Source: Syncephalis plumigaleata
Taxonomy: Eukaryota; Zoopagomycota; Zoopagomycetes; Zoopagales; Piptocephalidaceae
Length of the DNA stretch: 64,000 nt
NCBI GenBank assembly: GCA_025201365.1
Contig: JAIXMF010000002.1
Location: 744,001-808,000, forward strand
Direction of reading: 5' to 3'
In this document: positions 1-11,273 of the stretch, in pieces
Layout of the letters: each line of letters begins with the position of its first letter
How positions within the stretch are numbered: position 1 is the first letter of the stretch
Notes under the pieces: generated by a model
What the model was told of the DNA's origin: nothing
Seen by the model: only the letters and a program-made list of their open reading frames with translations
Database searches by the model: none
Translations under genes and position numbers: made by a program

Positions 1-321
1 CGTTAAAGGATAAATGCGCAAATTGGATGGAAAAACACTGTATGTTACAATACGTATTTATTAAATTATTGCTCTTACTTTTGCTTTGCTTTGTTTATTA
101 CCATTGTTTATGTTACGACAAGCAGTAGACGTGTTTACGCCAGGAGCTCTATTGTGTTTGTAGCTCTCATTCTCACATTTGCACCTAATTTGTAGTAGAG
201 ACACAAAAACTGATCTAGTTACTTGTTAAATTCCACAGAATATTGTTTTTTATATTGTTATTGTTGTTAGTTAGTTAATTGAGTCGCTTCTTTGCTTACC
301 ACATGAGATAGTCTAGTCAGT
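1..321. other. Upstream intergenic DNA, no gene
   Basis: No coding potential is visible. The first ~40 bases hold a dispersed repeat (separate entry). The rest is A+T-rich DNA before the RTT106 start codon. Confidence 0.6.
5..38 (+). repeat. End repeat of a dispersed element (second copy at 15884-15917)
   Basis: A 34-bp stretch is identical to 15884-15917. Its core (tgcgcaaattggatggaaaa) is also found inverted at 15371-15390. The copy here sits in the same orientation as the right end of the 15.4-15.9 kb element, so another copy of that element probably lies just left of the window. What is seen is only the repeat; membership in a transposon family is inferred from the 15.4 kb copy. Confidence 0.7.
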
Positions 322-1722
322 ATGAGTAAGTTATCGCTAATTACTGATCCAACCACGCGTACTTTGGCAGGTGTACTGGCAGCCAGTGGGTCACATGCTG
401 CTCAGACCGTAGACCGTATTATTACGCATTTCAACGATCGTATTACAGCACTCGAGCAACAGTTGAAGTTGGCGAATACCACGCGACCATGCAGTGAGGA
501 GGGATACTTGCCAGGCAATACGACAAACGATGGGCCAGCATCCAAGAAGCATCGACTTAACGACGATAACTCGCTTAAAACTGCCCAGACTGGCGCAGTT
601 ACCAAGGGGAATATGATGCAGGACGATCAGCTACCAGCAGTGTTAACCGTAAAGTCACTCTCGTTCACAACACCACGTAAGAAATTGGACTTGCAACTTA
701 CCGCCAAGAGTATTCGCTTGATACGTGCCAATCAGTCACTCGTCGAATTGAGCTTTCCCTACAGTCGTATACAGGATATCTTCTGTCTACCTACACCGGA
801 CAAACCTGCCACCGCTAAAGGACAGCACTGGTCCATTGTGTTCCTTCTACCACCAGCTACCGTACCAGCTGCCGGATTAAAGGGTGACATCGACATTGTA
901 ACATTTGGCTTCGATGATACCGAGTCGTGGACGGTGGAACCAGCTCCAACCTCGTCAGTTACTAATCAGCGATCATTTATTGTTCAGCAACTGGAACAAT
1001 GGACGCGTCATAAGATAAAGTCAGCATCGTTGGAATTTAATCCAACAGGTACGGGCGGTAAGAGTGCTCCTTCCACACCACGTCGATACGTGCATTGTCA
1101 TGTCAAGGCACGGGATGGCTATTTGTTCTTCATGGATCATGGATTATTTTTCGGATTTCGTAAACCCGTATTATTTATTCCATTGAGTGATATTGCGCAC
1201 ATTGGAGTAGCTACTATCACATCGCGTACATTCTCACTATGCGTTACACTTGTTCCCCCTACATCCAGTAATAGCACCGATCATTCTAGTCAATCCAATA
1301 GTACGGATGGTGGTAGTCAACCGAGAAAGGAGAAAGAACGTATGGTGGAGTTTGCCATGATTGATGCAAGCGACTTTGAACCTATTATTGCATTTGCTCG
1401 TTGGGCTAAATTGGAGGCACCTGAATTGTATCCGTCAAATCAACAAAATGCTCGACAATCAGCATCTACTACTAATACTACAACTACATCGACTGATTCA
1501 ACAAAGAAACAATCATCATTGGAGACAAATGCAATGTCTATAGATAATATAACAACAACGCATAATAATGGAAACAACATCAATGACGATGACGATGACG
1601 ATGATGAGGAAGATGAAGATTATTCTATTGGTAGTGAATCTAGCGAAGATGACGATGACGATGATTCCAACTTAAGCGAAGATGATGATGATGACGAAGA
1701 CGAAGAGGAAGCAGAGGAATAA
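322..1722 (+). CDS. RTT106: Rtt106-family histone chaperone
   Basis: An intronless 466-residue protein. Residues ~1-50 form a helical N-terminus, followed by a polar linker. Residues ~110-235 and ~255-375 look like the tandem PH-like domains of the Rtt106/Pob3 family, with the second starting near YVHCHVKARDGYLFFMDHGL and containing FGFRKPVLFIPLSDI. The last ~40 residues are almost all Asp/Glu, the acidic tail typical of histone chaperones. Rtt106 binds H3-H4, prefers H3K56-acetylated H3, and acts in replication-coupled nucleosome assembly and silencing. Length is close to the yeast protein (455 aa). A Pob3/SSRP1 identity is less likely because the N-terminal SSRP1 region is missing. The start is the first ATG of the frame. 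Confidence 0.85.
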   Translation: MSKLSLITDPTTRTLAGVLAASGSHAAQTVDRIITHFNDRITALEQQLKLANTTRPCSEEGYLPGNTTNDGPASKKHRLNDDNSLKTAQTGAVTKGNMMQDDQLPAVLTVKSLSFTTPRKKLDLQLTAKSIRLIRANQSLVELSFPYSRIQDIFCLPTPDKPATAKGQHWSIVFLLPPATVPAAGLKGDIDIVTFGFDDTESWTVEPAPTSSVTNQRSFIVQQLEQWTRHKIKSASLEFNPTGTGGKSAPSTPRRYVHCHVKARDGYLFFMDHGLFFGFRKPVLFIPLSDIAHIGVATITSRTFSLCVTLVPPTSSNSTDHSSQSNSTDGGSQPRKEKERMVEFAMIDASDFEPIIAFARWAKLEAPELYPSNQQNARQSASTTNTTTTSTDSTKKQSSLETNAMSIDNITTTHNNGNNINDDDDDDDEEDEDYSIGSESSEDDDDDDSNLSEDDDDDEDEEEAEE

Positions 1723-2021
1723 GCGAGTAACAGCAGTATACATTGAACTATCCTATACTAATGATAATATCAGTTTCTTGTGTAGTATTCATGATGCAGT
1801 TCCTATTATTTATATACATAATAACCCTAGTGTCATTCTATCATGATTCATATAAGTAAAAATACATATCAAATGATATTCGATAAAAGTGTTTATTGAT
1901 TAATGTGAATAAAGATAACAAGATTCAATGACAATAATAATCGTGATGATGATGGCTTTATTACAATTGTTACTGCTAAAGGTTGTCAAGTCAACCATGT
2001 TTCTTTCTTTTTGTTCTCTCT

Positions 2022-4173
2022 ATGAATATTCCACAAAGTGCCACACGTATAGTAGAGACAGGCGACCGAGTACGCATACTGGTATTGGGTGATCGCGGCG
2101 TAGTACGTGTCTACTCGTAAAGAAATGTCACGCTTTTCCCTTGTATTTACTAACGAGTTGATTAGGGCAAGAGCTCGCTCATTCACATGCTATGTCATCA
2201 AGAACCACTACGAGATGCACGCGCCACCACTGGATTCCATATTGATGTCAAAGTAAGTTGCTATTTATTAGGTTGAATTCAACAAGTATCAACACATAGT
2301 ATACAATATATATATGTGTATATGTAGGTATATGAACACCAACGAAAACGATGCTGGATTGAACTACTAGAGGTGGCAGGAGCAGGTAAGCATCCTATGG
2401 CACGACGCTGTTTATACGCGCAAAAGAAGGTCGATGGCGTTATCCTGGTGCATGATCCATCGAATCGACGCTCCTACCAACATCTATGGGGTTGGATGTC
2501 AGAGGCCACGGAAGCCGGTGCATTTGGCGGTGGTGGCACTAGTTCTGATAGTAATATCAATGTACTATCCACCACTGTAGCCAGCCCCGTACTAACTACT
2601 AGTACGAGTAATCCGTATGCCATGCAACGCGGTAATATACAAGCAAGAAGACGAGGCAATTCAGGTGTGTGTGCATATATACTTTTGTTCATCATTCGTA
2701 TTTGATATAATAGTGACACTAACCGTATTATAGATATGGAGGTGAGGATAACCACTGAGCATAGTAATCAAACACCACCTGTACTACTAGTAGGCACGAT
2801 GGCAGATCGATTAGAGGCCATGTCTAGTCAGCATCTTAGTCATCCTCATGGTAATACACGACCACGTCGATATAGCATTGTCGAGGAATTCGATGGTGAT
2901 GCCGTACAACTTGTAAGCGATAGTTTCAACTAGTTATAATATGTGAATACTAACAAGCGAGTATACATATGGGTATCATCTAGTGTAGTATAGCTGTATC
3001 TCATTTCACAAATGGATCCACGGTGACTGAACGATTCAGTCGATTCTTTGATCGTGTTATTGATAACAAATTCTTTCGTCGTACGGCAATGCAGTCACCA
3101 CGTATGAATCCATCCATGTATGCAGCATCACCTCCACCTACATCACTAGTGCCATCAGGGTCACCACCATTATCGCCACGTATAATGCCAAGTTATCCTA
3201 TTAGATCTGATACATCTAGTATAGCGACTACTACCGCACCATTAACATCATCGTCATTGTTATTTTCTCCTATTACTCAACCACCATTACAACAACAACA
3301 ACAACAGCAACAGCCACAACAATCAACATTATCATCAGCAAACATATATGCCAATGTAGCAAGTAATAATAGTAATAATAATGGATTATTTGTACGTAAA
3401 TCGCCTATTCCTACAACAGTAAATGGTGGCACATATTCATTTGGAGCTACATCTCCTACTAGTACTACTACTACTACAACAAATCATACAGAATTAGCAT
3501 CAACATCCAATCATGCAAATAGTAGTACAGTACCTACAAGTGGTTTATCCAATCTATTCACAGGCTACACACAAAATACAGGCAACTTGAACGCTAATTA
3601 TCATGAATCACCACGCGAGAAGCGTCAACGTATGACAATCAACAATCCCGCTAGTTCAACTACAATGGGCTATATACCTGGTAGTGGATTAATGGGCAGG
3701 AAGAGTCCACGTCCCATGGCTATACATACAAATCATAGTCATTCAACTGCAGGTATGCCAATAGCACAATCACAGCAACAGCAGCAACAACAACAGCAAC
3801 ATCAGCAACATCAAGGATCACATATTAATCAACGGTAAGGAGATAACGCATACCATTGTTATACATCTACTTGATACATACATGTTATTATAGATTTGGT
3901 GGACATTCACCACCTGTGAATACAATGTTTATGAATACACATCATGATCCATTAGTACGAGCGGGATCACCGCCATTTAGACATGCACCACTATTTGGTA
4001 GATCACCGCCTATTCATTATCAACAACCTACGGGATCTGCTAATCAAGTGCCTGTCATGACGCCATTACCACCTACTTCACCGTCATTGTCAAGCCATTA
4101 CAATTCGGTGATTAATGGTCGTGGTTCACCGCAGTATGGATCATTTAAGCGTAACTTGCCTTCAGCACAATAA
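2022..4173 (+). CDS. RABL3: RABL3-like small GTPase with long disordered tail
   Basis: Six exons: 2022-2102, 2166-2252, 2328-2664, 2734-2912, 2984-3834, 3894-4173, giving 604 residues. The start MNIPQSATRIVETGDRVRIL leads into the P-loop GDRGVGKSSLIHMLC, which is split by intron 1. Then come WIELLEVAG (switch II area), VDGVILVHDPSNRRS, VLLVGTMADRLE (the NKxD position) and SRFFDRVIDNKFF. These blocks match Rab-like 3 in order. RABL3 is ~236 aa in animals; here ~340 extra C-terminal residues rich in Ser, Pro, Gln (two polyQ runs) and SPP/SPR motifs follow the GTPase fold, and a short Gly/Ser-rich insert lies near residues 120-165. RABL3 is linked to lipid-modified Ras-family traffic and vesicle transport. 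The acceptor at 2983 was chosen because it alone keeps the conserved FFDRVI block in frame. Q-rich SPP motifs suggest phosphorylation by proline-directed kinases (inference). Confidence 0.75.
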
Positions 4174-4408
4174 ATTAGAATGTTTAGCATTTAGTATATT
4201 TATTGAAATGTAAACAATTACGATAATGTATGTATATATGTATGAATGAATGTATAGAACAGATGCAATAATGAATCTATAATCAAAAGAAAAGAAAAAG
4301 GTTGATATTTTGTAATAGTAATGAATGAATATGATGTTGTTGTAAATAGTTGACCATTCTCATATCGCTCATCAATAAGTGGTTGTGTGTAATCTAATAA
4401 TCATTATG

Positions 4409-6298
4409 CTAATGAGATGACGGTGTTTGTTCTTTAAGTGTAGCTATAATCTGTTGTAATATAGAAAGTCGTTGTGGATCCTGTAATAATTCTGTAAGTT
4501 CTTTAAGAGTCTCCTGTACTTGTACAGGATCTGAAGTAGTGACTGTTGATGTAGTAGTAGTAGTGGTAACAGTAGTAGTAGTATCGATAGTCGATGATGA
4601 TTCTAAAGAAGTAGGCTCTACCATTCGTTTCTCAATATCTGATTTGTAAGTGGACATTTGATCAAATATATTCTTGAACGCATTATCCATTGCATCAGAT
4701 ACTGTACGACGTGGTACTTTACGAATCTTTGGCTTGTTAATTATAGCATCTGTGCTATCGTTAGAGGTAGTTGATATGCTTTGTGTAGCAGTGGTTTTTG
4801 TTGATCCAGTCACATTGTTATTAGACGATGTTGAGCCGGCTAGTTGACGTGCTTTCTCATATGACTCTAATGCTGCTATTGCTTGTTTTGTAGTAATCTT
4901 CTTGGCACTTTTACTACTACTACTGCTACTGGTAGTATTATACTAGTATTAGTGCTAATGTTTTGTATTGATGGTATGGAAATCTTAGAACGAGCTGCTG
5001 TTTGTCGTGATGTTCCAATAATTGGTCGTGGTAAATAGCCGTGAATGGTAGTTTTCGTAGATTTGGCACCACCGTCATAGCGTTGATATTGACAATCAGT
5101 GGCATTGCCATGTGATATTTGTTGGAGTGTACATAGTTTTAGATACATCATATACAATGACTAGTTTGTAAAGTGTAGAAGATGAGTTAATACACCATTA
5201 CTATTATCTATCACTACTTGAGTCATCATCATCATCATCATCCTACACTTACTTGAATGTAATTTGTGGCATATCTATTCTGTTCATCGGTGAGTGATGC
5301 TTCTTTCCAATTACTATTAATGATGTCTTGATTCTCTATAATGGATCTTCCATACTATTTGTTTAATAGATTTAGATTAGTATACATGTATTATACAGGA
5401 CAATTACTATTCAATCAAACTACTTACTAATGCTTTAAATGATTCAGCATAATTGACGTTGAGTCCAAGTCCATTGGAGACACCAGGCCATCCGATCTCT
5501 CGTATATCTACTACATTACGTGATTCAATGTGATCACTCTTCCATAATTGCTTTACTAAATTATTCGCGTTCATGGTCACTTTTGTTATTTCATCATTCA
5601 TCATGAATTCTCCTAACATTAATTGAGGAGCTATTACCAATATATATATATAATTGTTTTAACATTATACTAATCATCTAATCTAGTTGATTACTTACAG
5701 TCAAAGTAATACGCTGGTAATATACGCGCTACTTGTCCATCTGATAATACCACGGTGAATGGTTGTTTCTTTACGGTCATTGATGGAAACAGATCAATAG
5801 CAATCACTTTAACTTGTTCATTTCTAATTATCATTATTACTAGTTGTTCATATTATATATATATATATATATAACGCAATACTCACCTGCATTGTGCCAA
5901 CCAATTAATCAATCTACTACATTGCTTGTAATATGCCATACTAATCACCGGTTTATCACTGTCGAGTGTCCATGCTTCTGTCGTGGTTCTATTCACTTCT
6001 TTTAATAGATTGTCACCGGTTAAGAATCTTGATCGTCTTAAACCACCATGAGTAGAGCTGTACAGTCTATGGGTTGTCCGCTAGTTATATTAGCCTATTT
6101 GTTGTTGAAGTTGCTTTCCCTAAATGCAGACCAAGTGTCCTACTTACCGTAACGCTTTCTTATAAGCCTGTGGACCGGCTATAATGGCGCGTCTATTTAA
6201 CCCATACTTATGGTAAGTATATATAGTTCATTATTGCTCCATGCAAATACCGTTTCTTACACTAGAGGTCGGCAAGTGCCAACAAATAGCAATGCCAT
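4409..6298 (-). CDS. Degenerate WRN-type 3'-5' exonuclease-like protein
   Basis: I build seven exons on the minus strand: 6298-6263, 6206-6148, 6066-5887, 5823-5699, 5630-5428, 5354-5253, 5160-4409 (~485 aa). The core reads VKVIAIDLFPS, then FTVVLSDGQVARILPAYYF, ITKVTMNANNLVKQLW, NVVDIREI, LGLNVNYAESFKALYG, NSNWKEASLTDEQNRYATNY. This follows the DnaQ-like exonuclease layout of WRN/RRP6-type proteins block by block. The metal-binding residues look lost: the Exo I motif has DLF where D-x-E is expected, the Exo II Asp aligns with Asn, and the Exo III Y-x3-D reads YATNY. A ~200-residue Ser/Thr-rich tail with a basic patch (KPKIRKVPRR) follows. One base appears missing in a Ser-codon run near 4920-4945, where the frame shifts. 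The family is my call from motif order; loss of catalysis is inference. Confidence 0.6.
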
Positions 6299-6442
6299 AG
6301 ATTTGTAATTGAATATCGATAAAGGATTCACAATTGGAAAAGCCTTGTAACATCCGCGTTGTTTACAATTAAAGTATCGCAAATAAAGAAAAAAACAACT
6401 CTCCACCAAAAATCGTTTTCTTTTCTCTCACTTCTAGCGAGT

Positions 6443-7885
6443 ATGTCGTCTGGAAAACGTACAGGTCAATCACAATCCATGAAGGATAACAAGCGACAAA
6501 AGGGACGTAGTTTCTTTGCGATACAGGCAAGTACACGAACGAGATAACGTATGGCTATTACGCGTGTTGACCATAACATATTATTATCACTATTATTATC
6601 AACTAGGCTAAACGTGATGCAGGTCGAGCTGCTGGGTTTGGCATGGAGCCTAATCAGTCGGATTCTTTATTACTTGTACTCGCGGTAAAGAAGGACGTTG
6701 TGTAGGCGAGATGTACGTACTATTGAATGAGGTTCGTATATAGTCATTATGCTATCAAGGATGTTTACTCATATATATATATATATATATATCATGTTGA
6801 TCAATATTAGTATGCAGAACAACTATATCCCGATAGTGTAGATGGCAAAGCATCAATAACAAACGACAACGATAATATAGCAGCAGCAACAGCATCAGAA
6901 TCGACAGAGATCAAACCGTTGTCGGTTGAAGATGAAATAGCCCAGGAATTGGCTAGTATGCAACAGGCTAAAGAGAAACAGACACGTCTTTTCACTTCAC
7001 TTAATACTAGTACGGAATGTGGTATGTTGAACTATAATAGCAATAGTGATTGTTATTATTATACGACAACATGTAACTAGATATTTATTACGATTATATG
7101 TATATGATCATTTGTCAGTTGTATTCATTCGTACTAGACCACCGGTAGAACCAGTTAGTATGGCAATGACAATGTTGCGGGATTTCGCAGATACTCAGAA
7201 GCAGCGTACTCGGTAGGGAACAGAATAATATATATATAATAGCAATAGTAGGACGTATCTATACGCTAGTATACTTACACTCGAGGAACATATCTAGGTA
7301 TACCAATCGTATTGTACCAATCACACTTACTTGTCGATCTAGTCTCGATGACATAGAACAGATGGCCACCACTGTACTTGCACCTATATTCCATACGGAG
7401 GATGCTGCCACTAATCCAATCAAGGTAATTGTTATATACATTTTAGATGATTAACCTATACGACTAGCACTTTTCTAATCTCGCTCATCGTATTTGCTAG
7501 TTTGCTATTCAACCAAAAATTCGTAACTGCGATCGAGTGATCGTGACGAGTTGATCCGTTTAATTGCTCGTATTGTTGGACCACATCACAAGGTGGATCT
7601 TAAACAGCCTGATCGTACAATTATCGTTGAAGTATTAAAGGTACGCGATATCTAGAGAATTGATCGAGTTAGTGCATTACTAATCTTTTATACACGCGCC
7701 ATGTATCATTAATATTTAGAGCGTTTGCGGTATGAGTGTGGTCGAACATTACAACGAATTGAAACGTTTTAACGTCTACATGTTAACCTCATCTACAACG
7801 GCAATAGAAAGTAATAAAGAGTGAGACTCATGTATTGCCGCGTATTATATTGAGTGGAATACTTTCTAATTACAGCAATTGGTAA
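6443..7885 (+). CDS. TAN1: Tan1/THUMPD1-like tRNA acetylation adaptor
   Basis: About seven small exons encode a Tan1-family protein. Landmarks in order are KRQKGRSFFAIQ, GFGMEPNQ, GFFITCTRGKEGRCVGEMY, VVFIRTRPPVEP, RIVPITLTCRSSLDDIEQMA, then the THUMP core HHKVDLKQPDRTIIVEVLKS and VCGMSVVEHYNELKRFNVY. Tan1 binds tRNA through its THUMP domain and assists Kre33/NAT10 in making N4-acetylcytidine at position 12 of tRNA-Leu and tRNA-Ser. Intron 1 (6527-6606) begins with GC (CAG|gcaagt); no GT donor keeps the frame. The frame breaks twice, near 6660 and near 7540, each consistent with one missing base. Similarity to the family continues on both sides of each break, so the gene is either freshly damaged or mis-assembled. 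I favour mis-assembly because other genes here show the same pattern. Confidence 0.75.
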
Positions 7886-8834
7886 TAATGATAATCATTC
7901 ACGCCACATAGCTTATATATATTAATAACATGTACGCAAGTGTGTGTGTGTGTATCTATTTCATGTGTAAGAAAGATGATCAATGCTTATTTAATTGAGC
8001 CATCCCTTGACAGTTGACCTGCAAAAGATGTGAGTATTAACAGTGTAGGGTGTGGCTCAATGGTGAACAATGGAGACAAATACGAGAAAACATGTTCAAT
8101 GTAATTGGAAAAAACAACAACAGCCATGCTAGTGATGGATGCGAACGGAATGGACAATAAATGTAGATATGGACGTGCATTGATCGTTGTAAGGCGGCGA
8201 AAGAGACGAAGGCGATGATATAGAGATAGAAAGAGAGAGAGAAAGAGAAAAGAAAGAATGATAGATAGATAGATAGATAGATAAGGGCAAATAGTTGGAT
8301 GTGAACAATATGAGAAAGAAATAATGAAATAAAACGGTCTTTAACTAGTAGTAGTAGTAGTAGTAGTAATGAGGAGAGAGGAGAGAGGATTGATGAACCA
8401 ACAAGCAATTGCATTCCACCTATATATATATATGCATATATATATGAGGAATAGCAATAGTAATAACAGTAGCATGATGGCTGCACGGTAAAAGGAGTAA
8501 TGCTCGTTTACGTATATAATGGCACATACACATACATAAAACAATGTCTTTTTCTTCCAATGACGATGGTACATTATGGACATGTCCATCTATTAGTACA
8601 GGAATATATACGTCCTAAACTATAAACACCGTGCCATCATGCAATCCAAACCTACTCTACTAGAAAGTACGAAGCAGCAAAAAATTGACAAATAATAAGA
8701 TAGACATATCGAAAATAATATGCTATAATATATATAGATATAGATATAAAGAGGAGGAGCAGAGTAAAATGTATATACATGCATACAAATTACACGCATT
8801 TTTGCTCTCTCACTCTTCTCATAGACGAGGTCAA
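7886..8834. other. Intergenic, simple-repeat rich
   Basis: Convergent 3' regions of TAN1 and the WHI3-like gene. It contains GATA repeats (~8263-8284), a GTA run (~8347-8368), TA-rich blocks (~8421-8445, ~8728-8750) and a TG run. The open frames here are low-complexity and show no protein-like composition. I see no RNA gene. Confidence 0.5.
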
Positions 8835-11273
8835 TTAAAGTGCTTCCATTAGCCAACGGAATGAAGGTGGCTCCTGCATTGGACTTGATGCGGCACTGCC
8901 AGGATTACCGTTTGCACTCGCGCCTGCATTACCGTTCATGGCATTCGATGAGGCACCGGTTCCATTCGAAGATCCATTGGTCATGGTACCATTGCCATTA
9001 TTGCTACCGTTGTTATTGTTGCTATTGCTATTGCTATTGTTGCTCGTAGCAAGTGATGGAGCAGCCGACATTGACTGAGTCATGGGGATGTTGCCTATAC
9101 CGGCGGTGTTGGAGGTGAGTCCGGATAGGGACAAACGGCCAGGACCGGCAGTCATGGGTACACCGGGACCACTGCCACTTTCTAAGCGCTGTTTCATGGC
9201 GACAGCTGCCTTCAATTGAGCCAATTGCTGTTGTTGCGCCAACGATAGATGCGAGTGTCCGTTAGTTGCTGTTGATAATGAGGAGAGATGAGCTTGGCGC
9301 AATTGCTGAAGTTGCTGTTGCTGTTGCTGATGATGATGATGATGACTATGTTGTTGCGATTGTTGTTGTTGTTGCTGCTGCTGCTGCGAAAACTGTTGCG
9401 AGTTGTTTTGCGAGGATGAAGTTGAAGATAATGGTGTTGCCGTGGTAGGCGTCGATGGTCCAAAGTTTTGACGTACACCCAGCGGATTCTTCGAATAACT
9501 AAGACGAATGCCGCCCTTGATTGAGTTACTTAGTGGTACGCCGTATAGCTCATTCATGGCGTGAGTAGCGCAGGGAATGTCGTCGAATTCCACGAAGCAC
9601 ATGGGACCTGTTCCGGGTTTCGGTCGGAAGCAGAGACGTTTGTAGCCACGCATGCGGGAGAATAAACGACGTAACTCGTCCTCTTGCGCGTTCACCGGCA
9701 GATTACCGACATAGAGCGTGTTGCATGGTGGATTCTGATCCGCAGGAATTGGATTACGTGGTGCGGTAATGGCTGGTGCAGACATGGGACCTACCGCCGG
9801 GGTAGTTCCATTGTAGAGTGTATTCAACTGCGTATTAATGGTAAGCTGATTGAGACGACCATTCAATGGTGTAAGCTGGTCATCATTGCTCGTGCCATTG
9901 GCTGCTGCTGCCGCCATGACACCCGCTGCTATTGAGGCTTGTCCAGAAACCTTCAAATTAGCGCTGCTAGAGGCACATTCAGCCGCATTACCATTAGTTA
10001 TTGTGCCGCCGCTGATCTCACGTCCGAAAAAGGTGCGTGTAGTGGCACTTGTGGAATTGGATCTCGATAGCATTGGATAACCATCACCGTTGCTTGAGGT
10101 GGAACCATTCGAAGCAGCCGCAGCCGCCGCAGCCGCCGCAGTACTTGGTGCACCACCATTAAATGACGTATTAGAGGAGAAACCATCCTGACCATTGGCT
10201 AAACGTCCCACCGGATGACTGAAACTCATGCTACGTGTGGTAGGTGTACCCACCATTGGCGATAGATTCGATAGGTCGAAACGACGATTTTCATCACCGG
10301 TAGGCGACATGAATGCATCGCCAAAGAAATCAAAGCTATTGCTATAGTCCTTGCGCATCAGCTCACCGCCCAATGATCCGGGTGTAGTTGGTACCGAGTA
10401 GAATGCATTAAATGCCGCGGATTCCGATACATTCTGATGGAATCGTTGCGAGGCACTAGCAATGGATGAAGCGCTACGATCGGTGGGGAGGATAGGGAAA
10501 CCGATGCCGTTACCCGATGATGCGCTAGTTGGCGCGCTACCCACTTCGAAGCCATTACTAAGCGTGGTGATACGTTTCATTTGCAGATTCTTCTTGGCTA
10601 ATTCTGCACGAAGTACCGCGCCCGATTGAAGGTCTACCTTACGACCGTTGAGTACGTTTCGTGCTTCTAACGCCGTTAGACGAGTGCGGAATTTGGCAAA
10701 ACCAATGCGAAGTGGCTTTTTCTGATTGCTATTATTGACGACAGCTGCTGCACTAGCGGCACCACCGCTATTACTGGTAGCAGTGGATGCAGTGACACCA
10801 GCGGTAGCGCTAGCAGCAGTGGTGGCAGCAGATGTACCTGATGTATTCGTGGCATTACCGTCGTTGCTAGAGGTCTCCTCCGAGTTAGCGGTCGGTGGGG
10901 GTGTTTTAAGCATGGCCGCCTCAAATCCCGGACAAAATGTGAACATATTCTGGAACTCACGCTCCGTCATATCATCGGGGAAACCAACAACGAAAATCGT
11001 GCAAATATCATCAGATGGAGCAATTCCTGAGGCGCCGGGAGCAGGAGCGGGTAAACCAGGAGCAGGCGGTAAGATCGTTGCACTTGTGGTAGTCGACATT
11101 GCAGGTGTGCTGACACTTGCCGCCAATGCTGAGGATGCTAGCACCATTGATGCAGTAACAGCGTCGGAAACAGCCACAGCAGCTGATGAGGTGACGGGAG
11201 CCTGACTAGTTAGTGATGCACTTTCTCCGGCCAGACTTGTAGCTGCCGTTCCATCACTACGATTATTGGCCAT
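8835..11273 (-). CDS. WHI3: Whi3/Scw1-like RNA-binding protein, Q/N-rich
   Basis: An intronless 812-residue protein. The N-terminal ~80 residues are Ala/Ser/Thr-rich. RRM1 runs from ~90 ([19 protein letters not shown]) to ~230 and is split by a ~70-residue Ser/Ala/Asn insert before [14 protein letters not shown]2 is at ~515-600 ([20 protein letters not shown], then [20 protein letters not shown]). Between and after the RRMs are low-complexity stretches, including polyAla, a Q/H-rich block at ~630-680 and an Asn/Ser/Gly-rich block at ~750-790. RRM2 is the conserved RRM of budding-yeast Whi3 and fission-yeast Scw1. Whi3 binds GCAU motifs in mRNAs such as CLN3, and its polyQ drives condensate formation. 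The architecture here supports that behaviour by analogy. The extra N-terminal RRM is as in filamentous-fungus Whi3 homologues. Confidence 0.85.
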   Translation of the reverse strand: MANNRSDGTAATSLAGESASLTSQAPVTSSAAVAVSDAVTASMVLASSALAASVSTPAMSTTTSATILPPAPGLPAPAPGASGIAPSDDICTIFVVGFPDDMTEREFQNMFTFCPGFEAAMLKTPPPTANSEETSSNDGNATNTSGTSAATTAASATAGVTASTATSNSGGAASAAAVVNNSNQKKPLRIGFAKFRTRLTALEARNVLNGRKVDLQSGAVLRAELAKKNLQMKRITTLSNGFEVGSAPTSASSGNGIGFPILPTDRSASSIASASQRFHQNVSESAAFNAFYSVPTTPGSLGGELMRKDYSNSFDFFGDAFMSPTGDENRRFDLSNLSPMVGTPTTRSMSFSHPVGRLANGQDGFSSNTSFNGGAPSTAAAAAAAAASNGSTSSNGDGYPMLSRSNSTSATTRTFFGREISGGTITNGNAAECASSSANLKVSGQASIAAGVMAAAAANGTSNDDQLTPLNGRLNQLTINTQLNTLYNGTTPAVGPMSAPAITAPRNPIPADQNPPCNTLYVGNLPVNAQEDELRRLFSRMRGYKRLCFRPKPGTGPMCFVEFDDIPCATHAMNELYGVPLSNSIKGGIRLSYSKNPLGVRQNFGPSTPTTATPLSSTSSSQNNSQQFSQQQQQQQQQSQQHSHHHHHQQQQQQLQQLRQAHLSSLSTATNGHSHLSLAQQQQLAQLKAAVAMKQRLESGSGPGVPMTAGPGRLSLSGLTSNTAGIGNIPMTQSMSAAPSLATSNNSNSNSNNNNGSNNGNGTMTNGSSNGTGASSNAMNGNAGASANGNPGSAASSPMQEPPSFRWLMEAL

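Noticed and set aside
8037-8589. Minus-strand open frames rich in Tyr/Leu/Ser
   Set aside because: They arise from GATA, GTA and purine repeats and have no natural protein composition.
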